Origin: Terrimonas sp964445775 | Lineage (GTDB): Bacteria; Bacteroidota; Bacteroidia; Chitinophagales; Chitinophagaceae | Assembly: GCA_964445775.1 (NCBI GenBank) | Contig: CAYUMH010000107.1 | Span: 1 to 15,604, forward strand | Length of the DNA: 15,604 nucleotides | Direction: 5' to 3' | Part shown: positions 8,021-15,604 of the stretch, piece by piece | Position numbering within the stretch: position 1 is the stretch's first letter | Layout of the letters: each line of letters opens with the position of its first letter | Translations under genes and position numbers: made by a program | The notes under the pieces: generated by a model | The model's input: the letters and a program-made list of their open reading frames with translations, nothing else | What the model was told of the DNA's origin: nothing | Databases searched by the model: none

Positions 8021-9652
8021 ATGAAAAAAGGTAAAAATATAATACTATTAACAGGCCTGGCATTATCAATGCTGCTGTCAGTATCCTGTAAAAAGATTTT
8101 GGACCAGGAGCCGCGCAACTCTACTTATGGTGAGGCTTTCTGGAAAGATCCTAATGCCGGCACTACAGCTGTGGCAGGTAACTATGCTTTAATGCGTGAT
8201 ATGCTGTCTACCGGTATGATCAATACCAATAACCGCTACTATGCATACGGTGAAACAGCGGCTAACCTGGGTTATACCATGTTTTCGGCAGATGGCTATG
8301 GCAATATGGATATCCAGAACGGCAATTTTGCGCATAACTATGTAGCAGCCAGCCTGGGCGATTGGACAGCCTATTACAAAACAATCGCTATGGCCAATAT
8401 CATTTTGAAACAAATGAGTGCCGTTCCTGAATCTGTACTGGCGGTGCATGATAATCCTGAAAATTACAGGAACAATGTATTGGGCCAGGCACTGTTTATC
8501 CGTGCATTAACCTACTTTATGCTGGTACGTACCTGGGGCGATGTTCCTATGGTTACCGAAGCCTATGAAGATCCTATCAGGGCGCCGCATTTGGGACGTA
8601 CACCCAAACTGGAAGTAATGGCCCAGATTGAAAAAGACTGTAAAGATGCCCTGACTTATTTGAAATGGGAATATAATAACAGCTCTGAAAAACCGGTTAC
8701 CGCCAACAAAGGTGCGGTAAACGCGTTACTGGCGCATTTGTACCTGTGGCGTGCTACGGTAAGCAATTTAACTACTAATACGCCTATAATGGCCGATGTG
8801 GATAAGGCTGCAGATGCAATCTTTGAAATTGAAACCAGGGGCAGTTATGCATTAACCGATACGGCCAATTACTACCAGACTTTTATCGGGCGCTCTACTG
8901 AAAGTATTTTCGAGATCAATAAAAGCGAGAATACATTAGAAGGTACCAACACACATATTGCCAATTTATTCCTGAACAGGGATTATATTAATGGTTATGG
9001 TATCAATCCTTTTTACAGGGTTAACCAAAGTTACCTGAATAGCCATTTTTATAAGGTAGAAACAGTGACCGCCTGGGCATGGTATTGGGATCCCCCGGGC
9101 CAGTGGGTATGGCGTGAAGGGACCACTACCACTAAAAGTCCCGACAACAGCGATATCCGTCGCAGGAAAAACTTTACACTTTCTGAGAATAATGTTGACA
9201 TGTGTATCAAATACAGCAATGTTATTTACAGGAATCCCGGTCAGAAATTAGACCACCGTATCAGTAACAACATGCCTATTTTCAGGCTGGCTGATATGAA
9301 ATTATTAAAAGCAGAGATAGCTATTTACAAAAACCAGGATCCGGTGGCCGTTGATATTATTAATGGTTTCAGAAAAAGAAACAATGCGCATGCTTCACAA
9401 TTGTTAACCGCAGCAGCTCCCCGCGATTCTGTGATGAATGCTTACGTAGAAGAGCGTTACAAAGAACTTTTCCTGGAAGGACATATTTTTTATGATTTAA
9501 TTAGAACAAGAAAATGTTTTGATATCATAGGTTGGTTGTCTCCAACATCGAACAGGTTTGCACAGGAAGGATTTTACTGGCCTGTTGCTCCGGCTTTGTT
9601 TAAAGAAAATAAATACCTGGTACAAACGCAGTATTGGAGAGGTAAAATCTAA
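8021..9652 (+). CDS. SusD/RagB-family surface lipoprotein (substrate-binding lid)
   Basis: The protein has 543 residues and starts 17 bp after the SusC stop. A lipoprotein signal ends at C23 (LLSVSC), followed by KKILDQEP, a usual SusD N-terminus. The N-terminal SusD-like part (about 30-230) contains YRNNVLGQALFIRALTYF and RTWGDVPMV, typical of the TPR-like helices. The SusD/RagB C-terminal part (about 290-543) includes FRLADMKLLKAEIAIY and EERYKELFLEGHIFYDLIR, both family hallmarks. SusD proteins cap the SusC barrel and bind the incoming glycan. An aromatic-rich stretch (AWAWYWDPPGQWVWREG, near residues 351-367) could contribute to sugar stacking or a surface loop; this is inference. Complete and intact. 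Confidence 0.96.
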   Translation: MKKGKNIILLTGLALSMLLSVSCKKILDQEPRNSTYGEAFWKDPNAGTTAVAGNYALMRDMLSTGMINTNNRYYAYGETAANLGYTMFSADGYGNMDIQNGNFAHNYVAASLGDWTAYYKTIAMANIILKQMSAVPESVLAVHDNPENYRNNVLGQALFIRALTYFMLVRTWGDVPMVTEAYEDPIRAPHLGRTPKLEVMAQIEKDCKDALTYLKWEYNNSSEKPVTANKGAVNALLAHLYLWRATVSNLTTNTPIMADVDKAADAIFEIETRGSYALTDTANYYQTFIGRSTESIFEINKSENTLEGTNTHIANLFLNRDYINGYGINPFYRVNQSYLNSHFYKVETVTAWAWYWDPPGQWVWREGTTTTKSPDNSDIRRRKNFTLSENNVDMCIKYSNVIYRNPGQKLDHRISNNMPIFRLADMKLLKAEIAIYKNQDPVAVDIINGFRKRNNAHASQLLTAAAPRDSVMNAYVEERYKELFLEGHIFYDLIRTRKCFDIIGWLSPTSNRFAQEGFYWPVAPALFKENKYLVQTQYWRGKI

Positions 9653-9677
9653 TGGCTGACAAATTAAAAATTGAATC

Positions 9678-10370
9678 ATGCGAATAACAATAAAATACTT
9701 TTTAACGATCTTACTATTAAGCGCAGTTTTTATTTCCTGTAAAAAGGATAAATATAAAAACGATGGCGGTGTTCACTCGCCCAATGTGAACATGACCACC
9801 TACGATTACCTGAAGCAGCACGGATCGTTCGATTCTTTAATTGCGGTAATTGACCTGGCGGGCCTGAAGGATATGGTGAACAACAGTAAAACCTTCTTTG
9901 CAGTTCCTGACTGGGGTATTAACGATTATGTAAAGGCAAAAAAACAAAAGAAGATCATTGAAACAGGAGATGAGAATATTACCTTTTCTGTAAAAGATCT
10001 TGATGTATATACCTTACGCGACTCTTTAAAAATGTACATGTACCCCGAACTGATCAACCGTCAAAACTTAACGGTTACCGGTAAGGAATATGCCAGTGCG
10101 TTTGGCCCAATGGCCAATAACACCAGGATGTATATACGTTTACGCCGTATTGCTAATTATAACAGCTATGTGGGCACAGTTGATTTTATCAATTTTGGTC
10201 AGGTGATAGGGACACTGGATACAGAAGAACCGGATGTAAACGCCATACCCGTAAACCAGAGAGATAAAACAGTTGATTGCCAGACTTCCGGTATTATTAC
10301 CACAACAGGTACTTTACATGTTGTTAATAATTTTCACCGGTTGTTCTTCAACAATGAACCATTGCCTTAA
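9678..10370 (+). CDS. Fasciclin (FAS1)-type lipoprotein
   Basis: The protein has 230 residues. A lipoprotein signal ends at C21 (AVFISC), then a short charged linker. From about residue 40, TTYDYLKQHGSFDSLIAVID and KTFFAVPDWGINDY follow the FAS1 pattern of a helix pair followed by a 'F-A-P-x-N/D' strand. Near the C-terminus GIITTTGTLHVVNNFHRLFF matches the closing FAS1 strands, where a 'G-x-x-H-x-x-x' segment is typical. FAS1 domains mediate adhesion or ligand binding, and lipoproteins with this fold are found beside SusC/SusD pairs in Bacteroidota. It starts 25 bp after the SusD stop and is clearly co-transcribed. A role as an accessory surface glycan-binding protein is inferred from context. 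The domain is somewhat divergent. Confidence 0.8.
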   Translation: MRITIKYFLTILLLSAVFISCKKDKYKNDGGVHSPNVNMTTYDYLKQHGSFDSLIAVIDLAGLKDMVNNSKTFFAVPDWGINDYVKAKKQKKIIETGDENITFSVKDLDVYTLRDSLKMYMYPELINRQNLTVTGKEYASAFGPMANNTRMYIRLRRIANYNSYVGTVDFINFGQVIGTLDTEEPDVNAIPVNQRDKTVDCQTSGIITTTGTLHVVNNFHRLFFNNEPLP

Positions 10371-10399
10371 TATTAAATTACCATTTAACAAAAGTTGTT

Positions 10400-11377
10400 A
10401 TGAATAAAAAACGTTTTCTATATATACTGGCTTTTATCGCTTTTATCTTTGGCTGTTCCAAAGTAAGGGAAGGTTTTTTAAGCGATACTATTCGTTATAA
10501 GGACAGGGTGCTGTATGCAAAAAAAGGTATGACCTTAACACAGTCTGACCGTATCAATGCGGATGGCTCTACACCGCCACTTACTTTCAAAATGTCCAAC
10601 TTACGGGACATCGCTACCGGTGCGCCTGCCCCTAAGGAGTTCTTTACGGAATACGAGGTCCTGGTATTTAAAACAGGCGAAGTATTTAACCCGGATACGG
10701 ATACAACCGTGGCACTCTTAAATAAAAAAAGGGAGTTGCAGAAAATGACGCCGATGCATTTTAACGAGATCAGCGGTCAGCTTTCTTTTAACCGTGCTTC
10801 CAGTAACTTACCGGTTGGTCAATATACTTTTGATATCCAGGCAAATAATGTTTGGGGTACCAAACAATACCCGTCTTTTGCCGATATACATGTGGTAGAG
10901 CCTACTACTGAAGATGTGTTTGAATTAATTTATACCGCTTCCAGCGCATCTAACTCCAGTGAAGTGTTTACCACTTTAAGAGCGCCTATTGTAACTGCCA
11001 AAAGGGTTTCAGGTGATGGTGCCAGGGTGATCTTGAAATACGTAGATAAAAATGGCCGTACGTTTAACCCGGCCCAGGGACATGTTGTTAAAAGAGGTGA
11101 CAGGCCTTTCTTCGAAACTTATGCTAAGTTTAACCCGGTACAATACACCGATACGGCAATGGTCTGCGACTTTGAAGTAGCGCCTTTCCCTTTACAAAAA
11201 TATGTAACACCGGCAACTGACTGGGGTTACCTGATCTATTACCGTATCCCGATGGCGTTTGTTGCTCCGGACGGATTGGCAAATCATAATGTAAACCCTG
11301 TGGTATCATTCCGCTTAAAAATGGAAGGTACATATGTGGTTACGGTGCAGCTTCCGGATGTTTCCCGTATTAACTAA
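10400..11377 (+). CDS. DUF5007-like surface lipoprotein, last gene of the SusCD operon
   Basis: The protein has 325 residues with a lipoprotein signal ending at C19 (IAFIFGC). The stretch after it (EGFLSDTIRYKDRVLYAKKG, then NADGSTPPLTFKM) is what I recall from DUF5007 proteins of Bacteroidota, which often follow SusD and fasciclin-type genes. The remainder is predicted mainly beta: an Ig-like N-terminal part to about residue 165 (ending QANNVWGTKQYPSFADIHVV) and a second beta domain to the end. There are no catalytic signatures. It begins 29 bp after the FAS1 gene and is followed 13 bp later by a strong terminator. By position it may act like SusE/SusF, binding glycan at the cell surface; this is inference. 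The DUF assignment is from memory, without a profile search. Confidence 0.75.
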   Translation: MNKKRFLYILAFIAFIFGCSKVREGFLSDTIRYKDRVLYAKKGMTLTQSDRINADGSTPPLTFKMSNLRDIATGAPAPKEFFTEYEVLVFKTGEVFNPDTDTTVALLNKKRELQKMTPMHFNEISGQLSFNRASSNLPVGQYTFDIQANNVWGTKQYPSFADIHVVEPTTEDVFELIYTASSASNSSEVFTTLRAPIVTAKRVSGDGARVILKYVDKNGRTFNPAQGHVVKRGDRPFFETYAKFNPVQYTDTAMVCDFEVAPFPLQKYVTPATDWGYLIYYRIPMAFVAPDGLANHNVNPVVSFRLKMEGTYVVTVQLPDVSRIN

Positions 11378-11390
11378 TCATATTTTTAAT

Positions 11391-11423
11391 AAATGCATGA
11401 CCTCAACCGCAGGTCATGCATTT
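11391..11423 (+). terminator. Hairpin terminator of the SusC-SusD-FAS1-DUF5007 operon
   Basis: AAATGCATGACCT (11391-11403) and AGGTCATGCATTT (11411-11423) form a perfect 13-bp stem with a 7-nt loop, 13 bp after the last stop codon, followed by GCTTTTA. The outer A/T pairs allow it to work on both strands. An in-frame ATG at 11416 of the next gene lies inside the 3' arm, which argues against that ATG being a real start. Confidence 0.85.
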
Positions 11424-11484
11424 GCTTTTATACACTTTAACCATTTTTACCAGATACTATTTAATAAGAGCAACGCTTAACATC

Positions 11485-13761
11485 ATGATGACAAATAAAA
11501 TTTTTCTTTCTTTCGTTACTGCTGCATTGCTAACCGGGGCCAACCTGTTTGGCCAGGGTACTGCTGCCGATTATAAACGTTCTGCTGACTATGGTAAAAT
11601 GGTGGCGGACAAAGTGACCAATAATCCTTTTGCCGTTCAATGGGTTGATAAAGAACAACGTTTATGGTATGTGAACAATACAGTAAAGGGCAGGGAATAT
11701 ATAGTAGTGGATGCCAATAGCGCCAGGAAAGAAAAAGCTTTTGATCATACGAGGCTGGCAGAAGCATTGGCCAAAGCCAGTGGTGAGAAAGTAAATGCAG
11801 ATAGTTTGCCCATAAGTGGGTTAGAGTTCAAATCAAATAACAATATCGAATTCCAGGCTTTCCGGAAAAAATGGGCGGTACAATTATCGGATTATCGCAT
11901 CCAGGACAAAGGAACTGCTGCTACTGACGACAGGCGTGGTGGCCGTGGTGGTGGTGGCTACTGGGGACAACGTCGCGATGATTCGCAGGGCGAACCCATT
12001 ACTTCACCGGATAGTGCCTGGGTAGCGTATGTTAAAAACAACAATGTTTTTGTTTATCCCAAAGGTAAACCCGCCGAAGAAGTACAGTTAAGTTTTGATG
12101 GTTCGCCGGGTGAATACTATGCAGGTTATTTATCCTGGTCGCCTGACTCAAAAAAACTGGCTACACATAAAATAAGACCTAATACACCACGTACTATTTA
12201 CTTTATTCAATCATCACCTGTTGACCAGCTACAGCCAAAACTGGAATCAAGAAACTATTTAAAACCGGGTGATGCCTTACCGCAGAAACAACCGGTATTA
12301 TTTATTCCTCAAACCAGGAAAGTATATGCCGTTGATCCGGCCCTGATCCCTGAGCAATACGATGTATCCTGGATGCAATGGCGTAAGGACAGCCGTGCTT
12401 TTACTTTTGAATACAACCAGCGTGGCCACCAGCAATACGCGGTATATAGTGTAGATGCTAACACCGGTGTGACCAAAGCGTTGATTGACGAACGCAGTAA
12501 AACTTTTGTAGAATACAGTGGTAAGAAATACCGGAAAGATATTAATGATGGCAAAGAAATTATATGGGCCTCGGAAAGAGATGGCTGGAATCATTTATAC
12601 TTATACGATGGTGAAACCGGTAAGGTGAAGAACCAGATCACCAAAGGGAACTGGGTAGTAAGAAGGGTGGTGCATGTGGATGAAGAAAAACGTTTCCTGA
12701 TCTTTGAGGGCAGTGGCCGTGAGGCAGGCCAGGATCCTTACCTGATCCAGTATTACCGGGTGAATTTTGATGGTAAAGGATTTACCGCTTTAACTACCGA
12801 GAACGGGAACCATAGTGCAGTATTCTCGTCAGACTTCAGCAAATTTGTAGATACTTATTCGCGTGTGGACATGCCGCCGGTAAAAGTATTACGCAGTGCA
12901 ACAGATGGTAAGGTTATCCTGGAGCTGGAAAAAGCCGATATCAGTGCTTTACAGCAAACTGCCTGGAAACAAACAGAAGTATTTACAGCCAAAGCCCGTG
13001 ACGGGGTAACGGATATCTGGGGTATCATTGCCCGTCCTTCTAACTTTGATCCTAACAAAAAATACCCGGTTATCGAATATATCTATGCCGGGCCGCAAAG
13101 TTCCTTTGTTCCAAAATCATTCAGCACCAATCCTTCGGGCTTGAATACGGTAGCAGAGTTAGGCTTTATTGTTGTGCAAATAGATGGCATGGGTACTTCT
13201 AACCGTTCCAAGGCTTTTCATGATGTTGCCTGGAAAAATTTAAAAGATGCCGGCTTTCCTGACCGGATCTTATGGATGAAGGAAGCCGCAAAAAAATATC
13301 CCTATATGGACATTAGCCGGGTGGGCATATTCGGTACCTCTGCCGGTGGACAAAATGCAGCCGGGGCGGTATTATTTCATCCGGAGTTTTATAAAGTAGC
13401 AGTGGCCGCCTGTGGCTGTCATGATAACCGTATGGATAAAATGTGGTGGAACGAACAGTGGATGGGATATCCAATCGGTGAGCATTATGCGGAATGCTCC
13501 AATATTGTAAATGCCCATAAACTGGAAGGTAAATTAATGCTGATTGTTGGTGAGATGGATGACAACGTGGATCCTTCCTCTACCTATCAGTTTGTAAATG
13601 CCTTGATCAAAGCAAAGAAAGATCATGAATTTATTATGGTACCCGGTATGGGGCACTCCAATGGCGGTCCTTATGGCGTGCGTAAAACGCATGATTTCTT
13701 TGTAAAAAATTTACTGGGGGTAAACCCGCCGGTATGGGAAGGGCAGAAAGAAGTGTTTTAA
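11485..13761 (+). CDS. Secreted S9-family serine peptidase (DPP-IV-like)
   Basis: The protein has 758 residues from the ATG at 11485 (11488 is equally possible). This start yields a signal peptide (KIFLSFVTAALLTGANLFGQ), while an earlier ATG at 11416 sits in the terminator hairpin. The N-terminal two-thirds is a DPP-IV-type beta-propeller (for example WLSWSPDSKKLATHKI-like repeats and WASERDGWNHLYLYDGETG). The alpha/beta-hydrolase domain occupies about 490-750. The triad is intact: Ser619 in GTSAGG, Asp692/Asp693 in EMDDNVDP, His724 in GMGHSNGG; Tyr534 in YIYAGP matches the oxyanion tyrosine of DPP-IV. An Arg/Gly-rich insert (RRGGRGGGGYWGQRR, 150-164) breaks the propeller region. The family cleaves short peptides, often after proline; here exact specificity cannot be read. 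It lies downstream of a terminator, so it has its own promoter, which I could not identify. Likely periplasmic. Confidence 0.92.
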   Translation: MMTNKIFLSFVTAALLTGANLFGQGTAADYKRSADYGKMVADKVTNNPFAVQWVDKEQRLWYVNNTVKGREYIVVDANSARKEKAFDHTRLAEALAKASGEKVNADSLPISGLEFKSNNNIEFQAFRKKWAVQLSDYRIQDKGTAATDDRRGGRGGGGYWGQRRDDSQGEPITSPDSAWVAYVKNNNVFVYPKGKPAEEVQLSFDGSPGEYYAGYLSWSPDSKKLATHKIRPNTPRTIYFIQSSPVDQLQPKLESRNYLKPGDALPQKQPVLFIPQTRKVYAVDPALIPEQYDVSWMQWRKDSRAFTFEYNQRGHQQYAVYSVDANTGVTKALIDERSKTFVEYSGKKYRKDINDGKEIIWASERDGWNHLYLYDGETGKVKNQITKGNWVVRRVVHVDEEKRFLIFEGSGREAGQDPYLIQYYRVNFDGKGFTALTTENGNHSAVFSSDFSKFVDTYSRVDMPPVKVLRSATDGKVILELEKADISALQQTAWKQTEVFTAKARDGVTDIWGIIARPSNFDPNKKYPVIEYIYAGPQSSFVPKSFSTNPSGLNTVAELGFIVVQIDGMGTSNRSKAFHDVAWKNLKDAGFPDRILWMKEAAKKYPYMDISRVGIFGTSAGGQNAAGAVLFHPEFYKVAVAACGCHDNRMDKMWWNEQWMGYPIGEHYAECSNIVNAHKLEGKLMLIVGEMDDNVDPSSTYQFVNALIKAKKDHEFIMVPGMGHSNGGPYGVRKTHDFFVKNLLGVNPPVWEGQKEVF

Positions 13762-13779
13762 TGAGCTGATTCGCTGCCA

Positions 13780-13885
13780 TGGTTCGTGTCTCACGAACCA
13801 ACAAGTGAAAAACTCACAGCCATGGTTCGTGTCTCACGAACCAGCAAGTAGAATTTCGATGTCATGGTTCGTGTCTCACGAACCG
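13780..13885. repeat. Three copies of a palindromic element (REP-like)
   Basis: Each unit has arms TGGTTCGTG and CACGAACCA around the loop TCT. Copies are at 13780-13800, 13823-13843 and 13865-13885, a period of 42-43 bp. The last copy ends in G instead of A, which still allows a T-G pair. Conservation extends beyond the palindrome: CCA or TCA before it, and a (A/G)(A/G)CAA(G/A)T(G/A)(G/A)AA tail after it, followed by about 10 variable bases. The array starts 18 bp after the S9 peptidase stop and ends 52 bp before the GH97 start. No U-run follows the stems, so plain intrinsic termination is doubtful. I recall this palindrome type as dispersed in Bacteroidota genomes, but cannot check that here. 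Confidence 0.85.
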
Positions 13886-13937
13886 GCAAATGAAACCATA
13901 CAGTCTATTTTTAATTCTTAATAATCGAATCCAGTTA

Positions 13938-15604
13938 ATGAAACAGGTTGCGGTTCAAAAATTTTTTCTTTTTTGCGTTTTTGTTCTAACAATGTCTTTT
14001 GCCCAGGCAAAGGACATTGTTCTTTTATCACCTGATAAAAAGATACAGGTAAAAATTGCTATTGAAGATACCGTAAGATGGTCTTTACAGGTAAATGGTG
14101 AACAGTTGTTAAACCCCGGAGCTATCTGGCTAAAGCTGGGGAATGGTAATATTTTAGGTTTAGCACCTAAATTACTAAAGCATAAAATAACAGCTTATGA
14201 TAAAACCATTACAGCAATAATACCCATCAAACAAAAACAAATACAGGATGTGTACAATGAACTGGTGATGGATTTTAAAGATGATTACAGTATCGTGTTC
14301 CGGGTTTACAATGATGGGATGGCTTATCGTTTTATCACCAGGCTGAAACAAAACGGATTAACGATCACGGACGAAAAAGTGTCTTATAACTTTCCTGCGG
14401 ATTACCGGGTATTCTGGTCAGGTGAAAAAAGCCCTACTTTCCAGTCACATTTTGAGAACCTGTATCCCGATAGTACCATGAGTGCTATTAAAGCAGGTGA
14501 TTATGCTGCCCTGCCTTTGCTGGTACAAAATAAAAACGGTATTAACTTATTATTCAGTGAAACTGATCTGTACGATTATCCTAACCTGTTTTTGGCTGCC
14601 GATGGCCGGGGTGGTTTGCAGTCAGTTTTTCCCAAAGTAATTACCGAAAGCAAGCCGGTACGGGACAGGGATATCCGTATTACCAAAACACAGGATTATA
14701 TAGCGGCAACAGCCAGCCCCCGTAAATTTCCCTGGCGTACAGTGGTTATTGCAACACAGGATAAGGATTTATTAGTGAATCAACTCAACTATAAACTGGC
14801 AACACCGCCTGCAGCCGGTAATTATGATTGGATCAAACCCGGACAGGTGGCCTGGGATTGGTGGAATGCCAATAACATTTATGGTGTCAATTTTAAATCG
14901 GGCATCAATACCGAAACCTATAAATACTATATTGACTTTGCGGCTAAGTTTGGTATTGAATATATTATGCTGGATGAGGGCTGGACAAGAACAACGACTG
15001 ATCTTTTGCACATGAATCCCGATATTGATGTAAAGGCGTTGATCGATTATGGTGCTACAAAAAATGTAGGCGTATGGTTATGGTGTTTGTGGGAGCCGCT
15101 GGATAAGGACATGGACAAAATACTGGATCAATATGTGGCCTGGGGAGCAAAAGGTATTAAGGTCGATTTTATGGCCCGTGCCGAGCAGTATATGGTAAAT
15201 TATTATGAAAGGGTAGCCAAAGCCTGTTTGCAGCGTAAACTGATGGTAGACCTGCACGGCGCTTATAAACCTGTGGGACTGCATTACCAGTATCCCAATG
15301 TATTAACCTACGAAGGAGTAAGAGGCTTAGAAAATAATAAATGGGAGAAAACAATTACCCCTAAACATAATGTTACCTTACCTTTTACGCGTATGGTGCC
15401 CGGTCCGATGGATTATACACCGGGTGCTATGATCAATGCCACGGCTGCTAACTTTAATATCGTGTTTACCCAACCCATGAGTATGGGTACCCGTGCGCAC
15501 CAGGTAGCCATGTATGTTGTGTATGAAAGTCCTTTACAGATGCTGGCCGATAACCCTTCTAACTTATTAAAAGAATCAGCTACAACTGGTTTTATTACTA
15601 AAAT
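13938..15604 (+). CDS. GH97 glycosidase, predicted retaining alpha-galactosidase type (3' end outside window)
   Basis: The frame is open from the ATG at 13938 to the window edge (555 codons, no stop); full GH97 proteins have about 650-740 residues, so roughly 100 or more are missing. A signal peptide covers residues 1-22 or 1-24 (FFLFCVFVLTMSFAQA). The N-terminal GH97 beta-supersandwich spans about 26-280, and the TIM barrel begins near residue 300 (VAWDWWN, W306-D307-W308-W309; LDEGW at 345-349). Asp410 in IKVDFMAR and Glu465 in EGVRGLE correspond, at a constant offset of five, to the nucleophile D415 and acid/base E470 that I recall for the retaining alpha-galactosidase BT1871. Inverting SusB-type enzymes lack that aspartate. 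Glu459 is the expected calcium ligand. Other retaining GH97 activities, such as beta-L-arabinopyranosidase, remain possible. Probably periplasmic, trimming imported oligosaccharides. Confidence 0.92.
   Translation, partial: MKQVAVQKFFLFCVFVLTMSFAQAKDIVLLSPDKKIQVKIAIEDTVRWSLQVNGEQLLNPGAIWLKLGNGNILGLAPKLLKHKITAYDKTITAIIPIKQKQIQDVYNELVMDFKDDYSIVFRVYNDGMAYRFITRLKQNGLTITDEKVSYNFPADYRVFWSGEKSPTFQSHFENLYPDSTMSAIKAGDYAALPLLVQNKNGINLLFSETDLYDYPNLFLAADGRGGLQSVFPKVITESKPVRDRDIRITKTQDYIAATASPRKFPWRTVVIATQDKDLLVNQLNYKLATPPAAGNYDWIKPGQVAWDWWNANNIYGVNFKSGINTETYKYYIDFAAKFGIEYIMLDEGWTRTTTDLLHMNPDIDVKALIDYGATKNVGVWLWCLWEPLDKDMDKILDQYVAWGAKGIKVDFMARAEQYMVNYYERVAKACLQRKLMVDLHGAYKPVGLHYQYPNVLTYEGVRGLENNKWEKTITPKHNVTLPFTRMVPGPMDYTPGAMINATAANFNIVFTQPMSMGTRAHQVAMYVVYESPLQMLADNPSNLLKESATTGFITK
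13988..14021 (+). other. Long hairpin inside the GH97 signal-peptide codons
   Basis: AACAATGTCTTTTGCC (13988-14003) and GGCAAAGGACATTGTT (14006-14021) form a 16-bp stem with 15 Watson-Crick pairs and one T-G pair, separated by only CA. It covers codons 17-28 of the GH97 gene and is followed by the U-rich CTTTTATC. It looks like an intrinsic terminator or attenuator placed about 50 nt into the coding sequence, but could also slow ribosomes during export. The structure is certain at sequence level; function is inference. Confidence 0.6.

Noticed and set aside
11416..11484. Earlier ATG for the S9 peptidase gene
   Set aside because: That ATG lies in the 3' arm of the operon terminator hairpin, and the added residues precede a good signal peptide starting at 11485.
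13780..13885. CRISPR array
   Set aside because: The repeated units are short palindromes with only about 10 variable bases between conserved parts, three copies in total, and no cas genes nearby; this does not fit repeat/spacer geometry.
13906..13913. TATTTTTA as a promoter box for GH97
   Set aside because: It differs from TAnnTTTG at the last base, no -33 partner was found, and AT-rich sequence makes the match uninformative.

Overview
The window looks like part of a Bacteroidota chromosome, most likely from the Chitinophagia or a relative, though the family-level guess is weak. The signs are a SusC/SusD pair, short lipoprotein signals ending in SC or GC, candidate promoter boxes of the TAnnTTTG type, AT-rich leaders without Shine-Dalgarno sequences, and moderate GC content. 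No rRNA, tRNA, insertion sequence, integrase or CRISPR array was seen.

Layout. On the minus strand, positions 1-1181 hold the 5' part of a lipoprotein with an HEFAH zinc-peptidase motif, cut by the window edge. A strong hairpin terminator (1331-1363) separates it from a second minus-strand gene (1382-4129), a 915-residue secreted protein that I recall as DUF5695-like. A 739-bp divergent intergenic region (4130-4868) follows, with a GC-rich nested inverted-repeat element, a tandem 9-mer, a dispersed 15-mer and a candidate promoter. On the plus strand, four genes are packed with gaps of 17-29 bp: SusC-like transporter, SusD-like lipoprotein, fasciclin (FAS1)-type lipoprotein and a DUF5007-like lipoprotein. 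A 13-bp perfect hairpin terminator (11391-11423) closes this operon. Next come a secreted S9 (DPP-IV-like) serine peptidase (11485-13761), three copies of a palindromic element (13780-13885), and a GH97 glycosidase (13938 to the window end, truncated) with an unusually long hairpin inside its signal-peptide codons.

How it fits together. SusC and SusD would form an outer-membrane 'pedal-bin' importer driven by TonB. The FAS1 and DUF5007-like lipoproteins probably sit at the same surface and may replace SusE/SusF-type accessory proteins. The divergent DUF5695-like protein and the downstream GH97 enzyme, whose residues D410 and E465 predict a retaining alpha-galactosidase-type enzyme, are the candidate carbohydrate-active partners. 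This makes the window a plausible polysaccharide-utilisation locus, but it contains no sensor, sigma/anti-sigma pair or other regulator, and the substrate cannot be named from sequence alone. The S9 peptidase and the HEFAH lipoprotein have their own transcription boundaries and may be neighbours rather than members.
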